Source: an uncultured Bacilli bacterium
GTDB lineage: Bacteria; Bacillota_I; Bacilli_A; RFN20; CAG-288
Reading direction: 5' to 3'
DNA: 64,000 bases
NCBI GenBank assembly: GCA_944349335.1
Contig: CALVMW010000002.1
Location: 62,001-126,000 of the forward strand
Shown here: positions 54,039-62,609 of the stretch, piece after piece
Layout of the letters: every line of letters starts with the position of its first letter
Numbering within the stretch: position 1 is the stretch's first letter
Notes under the pieces: generated by a model
What the model saw: only the letters and a program-made list of their open reading frames with translations
Databases searched by the model: none
Told to the model about the DNA's origin: nothing
Made by a program: the position numbers and the translations under genes

Positions 54039-55840
54039 ATTACGATAGTGAAATACTAGAAAGTAAAGAACATTCTCTAAAAGATATCGTACTTCTTAAA
54101 TCGATGGTAAAGTATTTAAAAAAATATACGAACAAGTTTTTGCTTGTTATCTTTTTAGATATTATCGTCACTGTCGCTTTCACGATGGAATCAGTTATTT
54201 TAAAGTATTTAACTGATATTTTATCAGGAACTTTTTTACTCTTTGATAGCTTAACTTATTCTGTTATCTTTTTTGTTTTGCTCGATCTAGTTTCGATGAC
54301 TATCGCTGGTGTTTTAGCTTACTTTTGTTCGATGACATTAAAGAAAATAGGTCAGTATATTGTCGCTGATTTAAGACGTGATCTTTTTGCTCATATCCTT
54401 TCATTATCAGCTAAGCAGATGAAGATTATGAAAATCGGATCATTTGTTACACGTGTAACTAATGATACTCAAAATATTTCCTCTTTCTTTACTGATATTC
54501 TTCCTCAGGTTTTAAGAGCGTCCTTTACACTTATCATCATCATTATTATGACTTTTATTTTCTTGAAACTTTACGGCTTTATTTATCTAGCTTTTATTCC
54601 TTTTGTCTTTTTATTTTCATATATATTTAGAAGAAAAGCCCGTGTTTATTATCGAAGCGAAAAGGCCTCGATATCGCGAATGAATTCTTTTTTATCGGAG
54701 TCTTTCACCGGTATAAAAGTTACTAAATCATATGGAAGAGAAGATCGTAAAGAGATTGAATTTATTGAGCATAATGATGCTATCTACAATTCTTTTATAC
54801 GTTCTCAAAATCTTTTTGCTCTTTTTTATCCTTTAATGTATTTATTACAGATGATCTGTGTATTGATCGTTTTAGCTTTTGGTATACCTTCTGCATTAGC
54901 TTTAACTATCTCTATCGGTGATTTCCAGCTTTTATATAGTTATTCTCTTCAATTCTTTTCACCAGTTCAAACTATTACCCAACAATTAAATATGTTGCAA
55001 AATGTTATCACTTCTGGTGAAAGAATCGTCAATATTTTAAATATGGAGCCGGAGATAGTCTCGACTCCTAAAGATGTTGATGTTCCTACTTTCAAAGGTA
55101 AGATCGAATTCAAGCATGTTTATTTTGCTTATGAAGGAGAAGATTATGTTTTAAAAGATGTATCTTTCATCATTCCTGAAGGTAAAACAGCTGCTTTTGT
55201 TGGTGCTACTGGAGCTGGTAAATCGACAATTATCTCACTTATCACACGAACTTATATACCTCAAAAAGGACAGATACTTATAGATGATATCGATATTTCT
55301 AATTACTCTTTAGAATGTTTAAGAAGAAATATTGGCATTATGCTTCAAGATGTCTTCCTCTTTTCCGGTACAATTAAAAGTAATATAACATTAGATGATG
55401 AAAATATTAGTGATAGTGAAGTTATAAATTGCTCAAAGGAAGTCGGAGCAGATATATTTATCAATAGGCTTGAAAAAGGTTATGAATCTGAAGTTAAGGA
55501 ACGAGGAGATAACTTCTCTTCTGGACAGAAGCAGCTTCTTTCTTTTGCCAGGACTTTAGTCTATCATCCCTCTATGATTTTATTAGATGAAGCGACTGCA
55601 AATATTGATACTGAGAGTGAAAATATCATTCAATCTTCTTTAGAAAAGATTAGAAAGATTGGAACTATGGTTATTGTTGCGCATCGTTTATCGACTATAA
55701 AAAATGCTGATATCATTTTTGTTGTTTCTAAAGGTGAAATTATTGAGAGCGGTGATCATCAACAGCTTTTGAAAAACAGAGGTATATATTATAATTTATA
55801 TCGTTTACAGAATTTAGAGAAAGACATCAAGGAGGCATAA
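54035..55840 (+). CDS. Heterodimeric ABC exporter, catalytic subunit (second pair)
   Basis: 601 residues from ATG 54035 (AAAGGAGA site; an upstream in-frame start at 53981 has none). Walker A GATGAGKST, Walker B MILLDEATANID, switch His in VAHRLSTI, and a degenerate signature FSSGQKQ. It supplies the active ATP site of the heterodimer with the preceding protein. Located between rimO and cysS with only two bases to cysS, so co-transcribed. Substrate unknown. Confidence 0.92.
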   Translation: MNYDSEILESKEHSLKDIVLLKSMVKYLKKYTNKFLLVIFLDIIVTVAFTMESVILKYLTDILSGTFLLFDSLTYSVIFFVLLDLVSMTIAGVLAYFCSMTLKKIGQYIVADLRRDLFAHILSLSAKQMKIMKIGSFVTRVTNDTQNISSFFTDILPQVLRASFTLIIIIIMTFIFLKLYGFIYLAFIPFVFLFSYIFRRKARVYYRSEKASISRMNSFLSESFTGIKVTKSYGREDRKEIEFIEHNDAIYNSFIRSQNLFALFYPLMYLLQMICVLIVLAFGIPSALALTISIGDFQLLYSYSLQFFSPVQTITQQLNMLQNVITSGERIVNILNMEPEIVSTPKDVDVPTFKGKIEFKHVYFAYEGEDYVLKDVSFIIPEGKTAAFVGATGAGKSTIISLITRTYIPQKGQILIDDIDISNYSLECLRRNIGIMLQDVFLFSGTIKSNITLDDENISDSEVINCSKEVGADIFINRLEKGYESEVKERGDNFSSGQKQLLSFARTLVYHPSMILLDEATANIDTESENIIQSSLEKIRKIGTMVIVAHRLSTIKNADIIFVVSKGEIIESGDHQQLLKNRGIYYNLYRLQNLEKDIKEA

Positions 55841-55842
55841 AT

Positions 55843-57183
55843 ATGGATAAAGGAAAAATTCGTTTATACGATACTTATCAGGGTATGATAAGACCTTTTA
55901 AACCTATTAAAGATAATGAAGTTGACATTTATTATTGTGGACCGACTGTTTATAATTATGTTCATTTAGGTAATATGCGTCCTGCTATTACTTTTGATCT
56001 CCTTAGTAACTTTCTTAGTGAAGTAGGCTATGATGTTAAACTTGTCTCTAATTATACAGATATTGATGATAAAATTATCGCTGAAAGTATAAAAGAAGGT
56101 AAAAGTGAAAAGGAGCTTTCCTTATTTTATATTAAAGCCTATGAAGATTGTTTAAATAAGTTGAAAATTTCTCCTTTATATTACCATCCTAAAGCGAGTG
56201 AATATATTGATAAAATGGTTGATTTTATTGATGACTTAATTAAGGATGGAAAAGCCTACAAAGCGGGGAATGATATTTATTTCAGGGTTCATTCAGTTCC
56301 ATCATATGGAAAATTATCTAATCAGAATTTAGAAGAATTAGAAGCTGGTAAAAGAATTGATGTCGCTAGTGGAAAAGAAGATCCTCTCGATTTTGTTCTT
56401 TGGAAATTAACTGATGATCAGGGTATTAAATTTGATACAAAAATCGGTTTAGGTAGACCTGGCTGGCATACTGAGTGTGTCTGTATGGTTGATGATGTCT
56501 TTTCTTCTCCACTGATCGATATTCATGGTGGAGGTTTCGATTTAAAGTTCCCACATCATGAAAATGAGATTGCTCAATCTTTAGCTCACAATAATACGAC
56601 TTTAGCTAATTATTGGATGCATGTCGGTTTTTTGATGACTGGTGGTGAAAAGATGAGCAAGTCTTTAGGTAATTCAATATTAGCTATTGATGTCCTTTCT
56701 CGTCACTTAGGTGAAGCGGTCCGTCTTTTCTTCTATCAAACAAATTATCGTTCACCAATTAATTACTCAGAAGAAATTTTAGAAGAATGTGACAAAAAGA
56801 TAAATAAATATCTTTCTTCTATCAGAAGGGCTTCTGTATCTTTGGATTATAATAATATAAAAACTGACGATTTATATGATCAGGAAATCTATGAGGAATT
56901 ATTGGAAGCATTAGCTGATGATTTAAATACCGCCAATGCTTTAGCGGTTTTTGATAAAGCTTTTAAGATGTTAAACTCAAATAGTAAAAATTTAGATAAG
57001 CTAAATGCAATTTTAAATACAATAATTAAGATGTCTAATGTATTAGGCTTTAAATTTAATAAATATTCTTTAACTGATGAAGAAAGAAAGTTAATAGATG
57101 ATTATAATAAAGCACGAAGTGAAAAAGACTATAGTAAGTCTGACTTGCTTCGCGCAAAATTATTAGAAAAGAATCTTATATAA
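55843..57183 (+). CDS. cysS: Cysteinyl-tRNA synthetase
   Basis: 446 residues. DIYYCGPTVYNYVHLGNMRPAITF (zinc Cys plus HIGH box), GRPGWHTECVCM and HHENEIAQS (remaining zinc ligands), KMSKSLGNS (KMSKS), and a helical anticodon-binding tail. Full length. AAGGAGG before the ATG. Charges tRNA-Cys. No T-box leader, since it follows the exporter by two bases. Ends in convergent 8-nt overlap with purA. Confidence 0.96.
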   Translation: MDKGKIRLYDTYQGMIRPFKPIKDNEVDIYYCGPTVYNYVHLGNMRPAITFDLLSNFLSEVGYDVKLVSNYTDIDDKIIAESIKEGKSEKELSLFYIKAYEDCLNKLKISPLYYHPKASEYIDKMVDFIDDLIKDGKAYKAGNDIYFRVHSVPSYGKLSNQNLEELEAGKRIDVASGKEDPLDFVLWKLTDDQGIKFDTKIGLGRPGWHTECVCMVDDVFSSPLIDIHGGGFDLKFPHHENEIAQSLAHNNTTLANYWMHVGFLMTGGEKMSKSLGNSILAIDVLSRHLGEAVRLFFYQTNYRSPINYSEEILEECDKKINKYLSSIRRASVSLDYNNIKTDDLYDQEIYEELLEALADDLNTANALAVFDKAFKMLNSNSKNLDKLNAILNTIIKMSNVLGFKFNKYSLTDEERKLIDDYNKARSEKDYSKSDLLRAKLLEKNLI

Positions 57184-58462
57184 GTTCTTTTAATAATAAT
57201 GTATCTTCAGGATTAGGACCTAAGGATATGATAGAGATAGGTGCACCTAATTCTTTTTGAATGAAATTAAGATATTCTTTAGCTTCATTAGGGAAATCAT
57301 CAAATGATTTAATTTTCTTAGTGTCGTAATAAGGGATTGTTTTAAACTCTTTATAGATAGGCTTATATTGGGCATATTCTTTAGGATTAGAAGGAATATT
57401 TTTTGTCTCTATTCCGTTATATGAATAAGCGACAACGACTTTTAAATCTTCAATTTCTCTTAAGACATCAAAAAGAGTAAGAGCAATATCGCTGACACCG
57501 GAAAGTAAGCAAGTATATCTTAATATCGGTAAATCTAAATATCCGACTCGGCGAGGACGATGGGTAACTGTTCCATATTCGTGTGCTTTTTCTCTGATGA
57601 TATTAGCAAAATCATTATTGACTTCACTTGGCATCGGTCCTTCTCCAACTCTTGTCATATATGCTTTCATAATAGCTAGAACTTTAGATATTTTATTAGG
57701 AGCAATACCAGCATTTAAAGGGATAGATAAAGAAGTCGGGCTTGAGGAAGTGACATAAGGATAAGTTCCATGATCTAAATCTAACAAAGAGCCTTGAGCA
57801 CCTTCAAAAATGACTTTTTTACCTTCGATAATCTTTTCATTTAAATATAAAGCGGTATCGCTGATATACGGTTTTAGTACTTCAGCATATTTGAGGAGAT
57901 TTTCATAGACTTCTTCTTCATCTATCGTTTTATAACCGTTCGCTTCAAGTTCTTTATTAGAGAAGAAAGCGAGATTATGGAGTCTTTCTTTTAAATAGTC
58001 TTTATCTAAAAGATCTCCGACACGTAAAGAAATACGTCGTGCTTTATCTGAATAAGTAGGACCGATTCCGTTTTTAGTAGTTCCGATCTTCTTATCTTTT
58101 AACATATCTTCATACATCTTATCTCTTTCAATTTGATAAGGGAGTATAAGGTGAGCCCTAGATGAGATTAGAAGATTAGTTAATTTAGTTCCTTTAGGGA
58201 AGTTATCATCTATTTCAGCGATTAATTCTTGAGGATTTAAAACTACTCCATCAGCGATAACATTTATGACTTTAGGTGTAAATATTCCTGAGGGTAGAGC
58301 TCTTAAAGCATGTTTTACTCCATCGTGGTAGACTGTGTGACCAGCATTATTGCCACCTTGAAAACGAACGACAATATCTGCTTTTTTAGCTAAGTAATCC
58401 GTGATTTTTCCTTTACCTTCATCACCAAATTGAGCACCTTCAACAGCGATAGTATTGAACAT
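57176..58462 (-). CDS. purA: Adenylosuccinate synthetase
   Basis: 428 residues. GAQFGDEGKGKITDYL (GTP P-loop), RFQGGNNAGHTV (catalytic His and IMP contact), KNGIGPTYSDKARR, GAQGSLLDLDHGTYPYVTSSSP and TVTHRPRRVGYLD are all in place. Joins IMP and aspartate in AMP synthesis. Third gene of a minus-strand purine unit after hpt and the FAD protein; no ribosome site stands out before the ATG (2 bases after the FAD gene), so coupling is likely. Confidence 0.96.
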   Translation of the reverse strand: MFNTIAVEGAQFGDEGKGKITDYLAKKADIVVRFQGGNNAGHTVYHDGVKHALRALPSGIFTPKVINVIADGVVLNPQELIAEIDDNFPKGTKLTNLLISSRAHLILPYQIERDKMYEDMLKDKKIGTTKNGIGPTYSDKARRISLRVGDLLDKDYLKERLHNLAFFSNKELEANGYKTIDEEEVYENLLKYAEVLKPYISDTALYLNEKIIEGKKVIFEGAQGSLLDLDHGTYPYVTSSSPTSLSIPLNAGIAPNKISKVLAIMKAYMTRVGEGPMPSEVNNDFANIIREKAHEYGTVTHRPRRVGYLDLPILRYTCLLSGVSDIALTLFDVLREIEDLKVVVAYSYNGIETKNIPSNPKEYAQYKPIYKEFKTIPYYDTKKIKSFDDFPNEAKEYLNFIQKELGAPISIISLGPNPEDTLLLKELI

Positions 58463-58463
58463 A

Positions 58464-59876
58464 TTAATATTCCTCTAAAATTTTATCAGCGATCAAAACA
58501 CCAGAAGCACCAGCTTGTGCTAAACCTCTAGTTACGCCTGCACCATCTCCACCACAATATAAATTTTTAATTTCTAATGATTCAAGAGAAGAAGAGAGTT
58601 TTGGGCGAGCAGAGAAAAATTTAGCTTCAACACCATATAAAAGCGTGTGGTCATTAGCTATACCAGGTGTCACGTAGTTTAAAGCCTCAATCATTTCAAT
58701 GATAGAAGAAAGATTTTTATATGGTAAACAGAGACCTAAATCTCCAGGTACTGCTTCTTTTAAAGTAGGACGGATAAAACCTTTTTTGATTCTCTCAGGA
58801 GTAGAGCGGCGGCCACGTTTAAGATCACCATACTTTTGAACGATAACAGAGCCACAGGAGAGACGATTAGCTAGGCTTGCGACATCTTTTGCAAATTGAT
58901 TAGGATCAGAGAAGGGTTCAGAGAATTTATGTGAAACTAATAGAGCAAAGTTGGTATTTTCACTTCCTAAATTTGGATCAGCATAGGAGTGACCATTAGC
59001 TAAAATAACTCCATCATCATTTTCAATAACGACATGTCCAGAAGGGTTAGAACAGAAAGTTCTGACAGTTGTACCTTGACTTGTAGAATAGATAAATTTT
59101 CCTTCGTACAAATATTTATTAATATCTTGCATGACGATATTAGAAGTTTCAACACGAACACCGATATCGACTTGATTATTAGTGAAAGTAACATTATGTC
59201 TTTTTAGCATATTAGATAAGAAAGAGGAACCTTCTCTACCAACACCTAAAACTACATTTTTAGCTGTTATCTTTTTATCGCCTTCTAAAAGAATACCTTT
59301 AACTTCATTATTTTCAACAATAATATCTTCACATTGTTTTTCAAATATAAAATCGACATGTTTACTAACTAAGTACGAATAAATTTTCGATAAAATATGG
59401 AGGTTTTGATCAGTTCCTAAATGCCTTACATTCGCTCTAAGAAGCATAAGACCATTACCGATAGCTTTTTGTTCAATCTTTCTAACTTCATCAGTATAGG
59501 GATCAGTAATAGTTTCAGTAGCTCCGAATCTAAGGTTGATTTGATCACAGTATTTAATTAGAGATAAAATTTTTTCTTTTGTGATAAATTCATCTAGCCA
59601 TCCGCCAAATTGAGTCGTGATATTAAATTTTCCATCAGAAAAAGCCCCCGCTCCTCCAAAACCACAAGTCATGGAACAAGAAGGTAAGCAGGATTGACCA
59701 TTTTTGTTTTTCGGACAAGCAGAAAGTTGATGATTTAAAACAGGACAAGTTCTTTTTTCGATACTCTTGCCTCTATCAACGATTAAAATTCTTAAATCTT
59801 CTCTCTTTTCAATCAATTTTATGGCGCACATATAGCCAGTTGGACCAGCGCCGACGATAATAACATCGTAATCCAT
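58464..59876 (-). CDS. FAD-dependent dehydrogenase (COG2509-like)
   Basis: 470 residues. Rossmann start DVIIVGAGPTGYMCAIKL, a Cys-rich segment (CPVLNHQLSACPKNKNGQSCLPSCSMTCGFGGAGAFSDGKF), second dinucleotide region VVLGVGREGSSFL and C-terminal FAD contact NLYCGGDGAGVTRGLAQAGASGVLIA. This family is widespread in anaerobic Firmicutes and of unknown substrate. Sits between hpt and purA, so a link to purine or redox metabolism is possible but unproven. GGGAACAAATT before the ATG is a weak ribosome site. Confidence 0.85.
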   Translation of the reverse strand: MDYDVIIVGAGPTGYMCAIKLIEKREDLRILIVDRGKSIEKRTCPVLNHQLSACPKNKNGQSCLPSCSMTCGFGGAGAFSDGKFNITTQFGGWLDEFITKEKILSLIKYCDQINLRFGATETITDPYTDEVRKIEQKAIGNGLMLLRANVRHLGTDQNLHILSKIYSYLVSKHVDFIFEKQCEDIIVENNEVKGILLEGDKKITAKNVVLGVGREGSSFLSNMLKRHNVTFTNNQVDIGVRVETSNIVMQDINKYLYEGKFIYSTSQGTTVRTFCSNPSGHVVIENDDGVILANGHSYADPNLGSENTNFALLVSHKFSEPFSDPNQFAKDVASLANRLSCGSVIVQKYGDLKRGRRSTPERIKKGFIRPTLKEAVPGDLGLCLPYKNLSSIIEMIEALNYVTPGIANDHTLLYGVEAKFFSARPKLSSSLESLEIKNLYCGGDGAGVTRGLAQAGASGVLIADKILEEY

Positions 59877-59935
59877 TTAATTTGTTCCCAAATAAAAAGA
59901 TAGCAAAAAAATCATGAAAAAGAAAGGATGAAAAA

Positions 59936-60511
59936 TTACTTCTTTTTAGGTTTATGGTTAAAAAGCGGTTCCCATGATTTAACATCTTTTATTGAAGGGA
60001 CGAAAATATAGGGGATATTTCTAAAAAGATTTTGATAATCAAAGCCAAAACCAACTAAATATTTTTGTTCATCAGTTTTGATACCTATAAAATCGCTGGT
60101 TTCATCAAATTGCATCTTAATATTATTTCTCTTAATAAGTATGCAGGTTTTGATTTCTTTTGGCTTATACTTTTCTTTAATCATCTCTTTTAAGTAGTGC
60201 ATCGTGACACCAGTATCGATTATATCTTCAACGATGATAACAATTTGATTTTCTAAATCATGATCTGGTTCTTTTAAAAGAGTAACTTTACCAGAGCTTT
60301 CTTCACCTTGATAGGAAGAAACCTGTAAAGTATCGATAATTAAAGGATGAGTAACATGTTTAACTAGTTCATAAAGAAAAGGTAAAGCACCATTCATAAT
60401 ACCTAAAAAGACAGGAATTTCTTCTTTGTCTTTTAAATATTCATCAAGTTGTTTACCAAGATCTTTGCATATTCTAACGATTTCATCTTCAGAGAGTATC
60501 AGTTTTTCCAT
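59936..60511 (-). CDS. hpt: Hypoxanthine phosphoribosyltransferase
   Basis: 191 residues. PRPP-binding loop IVIIVEDIIDTGVTMHYL, flap region near VSSYQGEESSGKV, and IKTDEQKYLVGFGFDYQNLFRNIPYI with the purine contact. Salvages hypoxanthine and guanine to IMP/GMP. GGAGG precedes the ATG. First gene of the hpt-FAD-purA unit; salvage and AMP synthesis genes together make functional sense. Confidence 0.94.
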   Translation of the reverse strand: MEKLILSEDEIVRICKDLGKQLDEYLKDKEEIPVFLGIMNGALPFLYELVKHVTHPLIIDTLQVSSYQGEESSGKVTLLKEPDHDLENQIVIIVEDIIDTGVTMHYLKEMIKEKYKPKEIKTCILIKRNNIKMQFDETSDFIGIKTDEQKYLVGFGFDYQNLFRNIPYIFVPSIKDVKSWEPLFNHKPKKK

Positions 60512-60624
60512 AAAAATACCTCCATTTGGTTACTATATTCTATGATAATTTAACTTATATATGAAATATTTCCTCTGTTGAAAGTGCTTATAAATAAAAG
60601 AAAATAAAAAAATAAAAAAAACAC

Positions 60625-60653
60625 TTGATTTATTCTAATGATAATGAGATAAT
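60625..60653 (+). promoter_or_regulatory. Promoter of the Asp-Gly tRNA unit
   Basis: TTGATT (60625-60630), 17-nt spacer, GATAAT (60648-60653), 25 bases before tRNA-Asp. Confidence 0.75.
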
Positions 60654-60678
60654 TTTTAAGCGCTAAGAAATAGCATGT

Positions 60679-60755
60679 GGATCTATAGTGTAGCGGCCTA
60701 TCACGTCTCCCTGTCACGGAGAAGATCGCGGGTTCAAATCCCGCTAGATCCGCCA
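60679..60755 (+). tRNA. tRNA-Asp (GTC)
   Basis: Acceptor GGATCTA/TAGATCC; anticodon stem TCTCC/GGAGA, loop CTGTCAC, anticodon GTC; T-arm GCGGGTTCAAATCCCGC; CCA encoded. Confidence 0.96.
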
Positions 60756-60757
60756 TT

Positions 60758-60831
60758 GCAGGCGTAGTTCAATGGTAGAACACGACCTTGCCAAGGTCGA
60801 TACGCGGGTTCGATTCCCGTCGCCTGCTCCA
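60758..60831 (+). tRNA. tRNA-Gly (GCC)
   Basis: Acceptor GCAGGCG/CGCCTGC; anticodon stem CGACC/GGTCG, loop TTGCCAA, anticodon GCC; T-arm CGGGTTCGATTCCCG; CCA encoded. Two bases behind tRNA-Asp, same transcript. Confidence 0.96.
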
Positions 60832-60845
60832 TTAAAAAAACATTT

Positions 60846-60871
60846 GTCTGTACAATGTACAGACTTTTTTT
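60846..60871 (+). terminator. Terminator of the tRNA unit
   Basis: GTCTGTAC and GTACAGAC form an 8-bp stem with a 3-base loop, followed by seven Ts. Confidence 0.88.
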
Positions 60872-60888
60872 ATTTTTTGTAGAAATTA

Positions 60889-61674
60889 TTAGATATAAAT
60901 TTTTTCTACTAAATAATTTATAGTTCTAATCGGTAAAAACTTTACAAGAAATGCTATTAATTTACTTGTCCCTCCAATAGATGAACGGAGAGGAGGATGT
61001 TTTTTCTTTATTAGTTTTATAACTTTTTTAGCAACAAAATCAGGACTCTTACCTTCTTTTTCTGATTTTTCCATCTTTTCAATACCATGTTTTTCGGCTT
61101 TATTATCAGTTTCAAATTCTTTTACTCTATTTGCTGTAAAATTAGTTTTGATATCACCTGGCATGATTGTCAGCACTTTTATCTTTTTAGGCTTAAGTTC
61201 AGTTGCTAATGCTCTTGCAAAGTTTTCAATGCCTGCTTTACTTGCGCTATAGCAAGCTTGATAAGGTAGAGGGATTATAGAAGCAAGAGAACCAGTAAAT
61301 ATTATTTTTCCACCTTCATTTATATGTTTAGCAAATAGATTAGTCATTTTCATGTGGGCAAGAAGATTGACATTCATAATGTTATCAATATTTTCGATAG
61401 AGGCGTTTTCAAATAATCCACCGACTCCAAATCCAGCATTACAAAAAAGAAGATCGATTTTTCCTTCGATACTAAGTATTTCATCGATCACTTGCTTTAC
61501 TTTATTATCATTTGAAATATCACATTCATAACTTTTTTCAAAGATAGGATTATTGGTTATTTCTTTAGAAATATCATAGATTTTAACTTTTTCTTCTTTT
61601 AGTCTTTGAGAAATAGCAAGACCTATTCCACTATCACCACCTGATATAACAGCAATTTTATTGGCAAGTTTCAT
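60889..61674 (-). CDS. Short-chain dehydrogenase/reductase
   Basis: 261 residues. NAD(P) motif SGGDSGIGLA, CDIS…NAGFG, catalytic Ser in GSLASIIP and Tyr-Lys in YSASKAGIENFARAL. The C-terminal region (…KHPPLRSSIGGTSKLIAFLVKFLP) suggests membrane association. Substrate unknown. AAGGAGA precedes the ATG. A classical SDR with all catalytic residues. Confidence 0.88.
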   Translation of the reverse strand: MKLANKIAVISGGDSGIGLAISQRLKEEKVKIYDISKEITNNPIFEKSYECDISNDNKVKQVIDEILSIEGKIDLLFCNAGFGVGGLFENASIENIDNIMNVNLLAHMKMTNLFAKHINEGGKIIFTGSLASIIPLPYQACYSASKAGIENFARALATELKPKKIKVLTIMPGDIKTNFTANRVKEFETDNKAEKHGIEKMEKSEKEGKSPDFVAKKVIKLIKKKHPPLRSSIGGTSKLIAFLVKFLPIRTINYLVEKIYI

Positions 61675-61797
61675 TTTTTATCTCCTTAAGTAATTAAATA
61701 TTGAAGATGTGATTGTGAAATTAAGTATAATTCTTTTTTATTATAAATAAAAAAATTATAATTTAGTATTTCTTTAAAGTAATAGTAATATTTTTTC

Positions 61798-61825
61798 TTG
61801 ATATCAGTAAGAAATAAAGTAAAAT
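61798..61825 (+). promoter_or_regulatory. Promoter placing the start site at the ATG
   Basis: TTGATA (61798-61803), 16-nt spacer, TAAAAT (61820-61825). ATG 61833 begins 7 nt after the -10 box. Confidence 0.65.
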
Positions 61826-61832
61826 CATAATG

Positions 61833-62609
61833 ATGAAAAAAGATAGTATTTTTGATTATTTGGAGTGGATAAATCCTAAAAATATCGCTTTTTCTGAAGA
61901 AGAGACTTTTTTTAATGAACATGCTCATCTTTTTACTTCAAAACTTAGTATTTATAATGATTTATCTTCTACTTTCTCACTGATTAAAGCCTGTATTGTT
62001 TTAGAATCATTAGATAATAAAAACAAAGTTGATAAATTTGTTAATTATTATCGTGAAGAAGATTTAAAAAAAGAAGAGATTCAGAAGATCATTTTTTATC
62101 ATCTCCCTTATTTTGAATTTAATGATCAAAAAATATATATGATCAATTATTCTCCTTATATAAATAAAATATATAGGAACTATACATATAGGTTAAAATC
62201 TTTTCCTTTTTCTGCTTTATTAGAAGATAAAAATATTGCCTTAGATAACTTTTTTGATCATTATGGATATTTGCCATTCTCATCAATGATGACAAGATTG
62301 ATACCACTTAAATATGGTGATAAATTCACTAAAACTTTCTATCATCCTCATTTTTCTACTATTTATGTTATAGATAATCAAGGTCTATTAGAAAGAGAGA
62401 TTCCTCTATTTGATGATAAGATAAAGAATATAGATTATAGTCATCTTTTTGATAGATTAAATCTTTTGATGAAAGATTATTATAACTTAGATGAAAAATC
62501 ATTTCTTGATCATCTTTTATCTTTACATTTTATTTCTGAATCGTTATATGAAGAACTAAAAAATATTTATTTACATAAATTAAAAAAGAAGGAAAAAAGA
62601 TTAAGATGA
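61833..62609 (+). CDS. Unknown cytoplasmic protein coupled to mtaB
   Basis: 258 residues, no signal peptide or membrane helix, rich in aromatic and charged residues. I recognise no motif; segments such as YHLPYFEFNDQKIYMINYSPYINKIYRNYTYRLKSFPF suggest a conserved fold. ATG 61833 is preferred to 61830 by distance from the -10 box; no ribosome site. It overlaps mtaB as ATGA, so expression is coupled to a tRNA modification enzyme. A role in tRNA or translation is possible but not shown. Confidence 0.7.
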   Translation: MKKDSIFDYLEWINPKNIAFSEEETFFNEHAHLFTSKLSIYNDLSSTFSLIKACIVLESLDNKNKVDKFVNYYREEDLKKEEIQKIIFYHLPYFEFNDQKIYMINYSPYINKIYRNYTYRLKSFPFSALLEDKNIALDNFFDHYGYLPFSSMMTRLIPLKYGDKFTKTFYHPHFSTIYVIDNQGLLEREIPLFDDKIKNIDYSHLFDRLNLLMKDYYNLDEKSFLDHLLSLHFISESLYEELKNIYLHKLKKKEKRLR

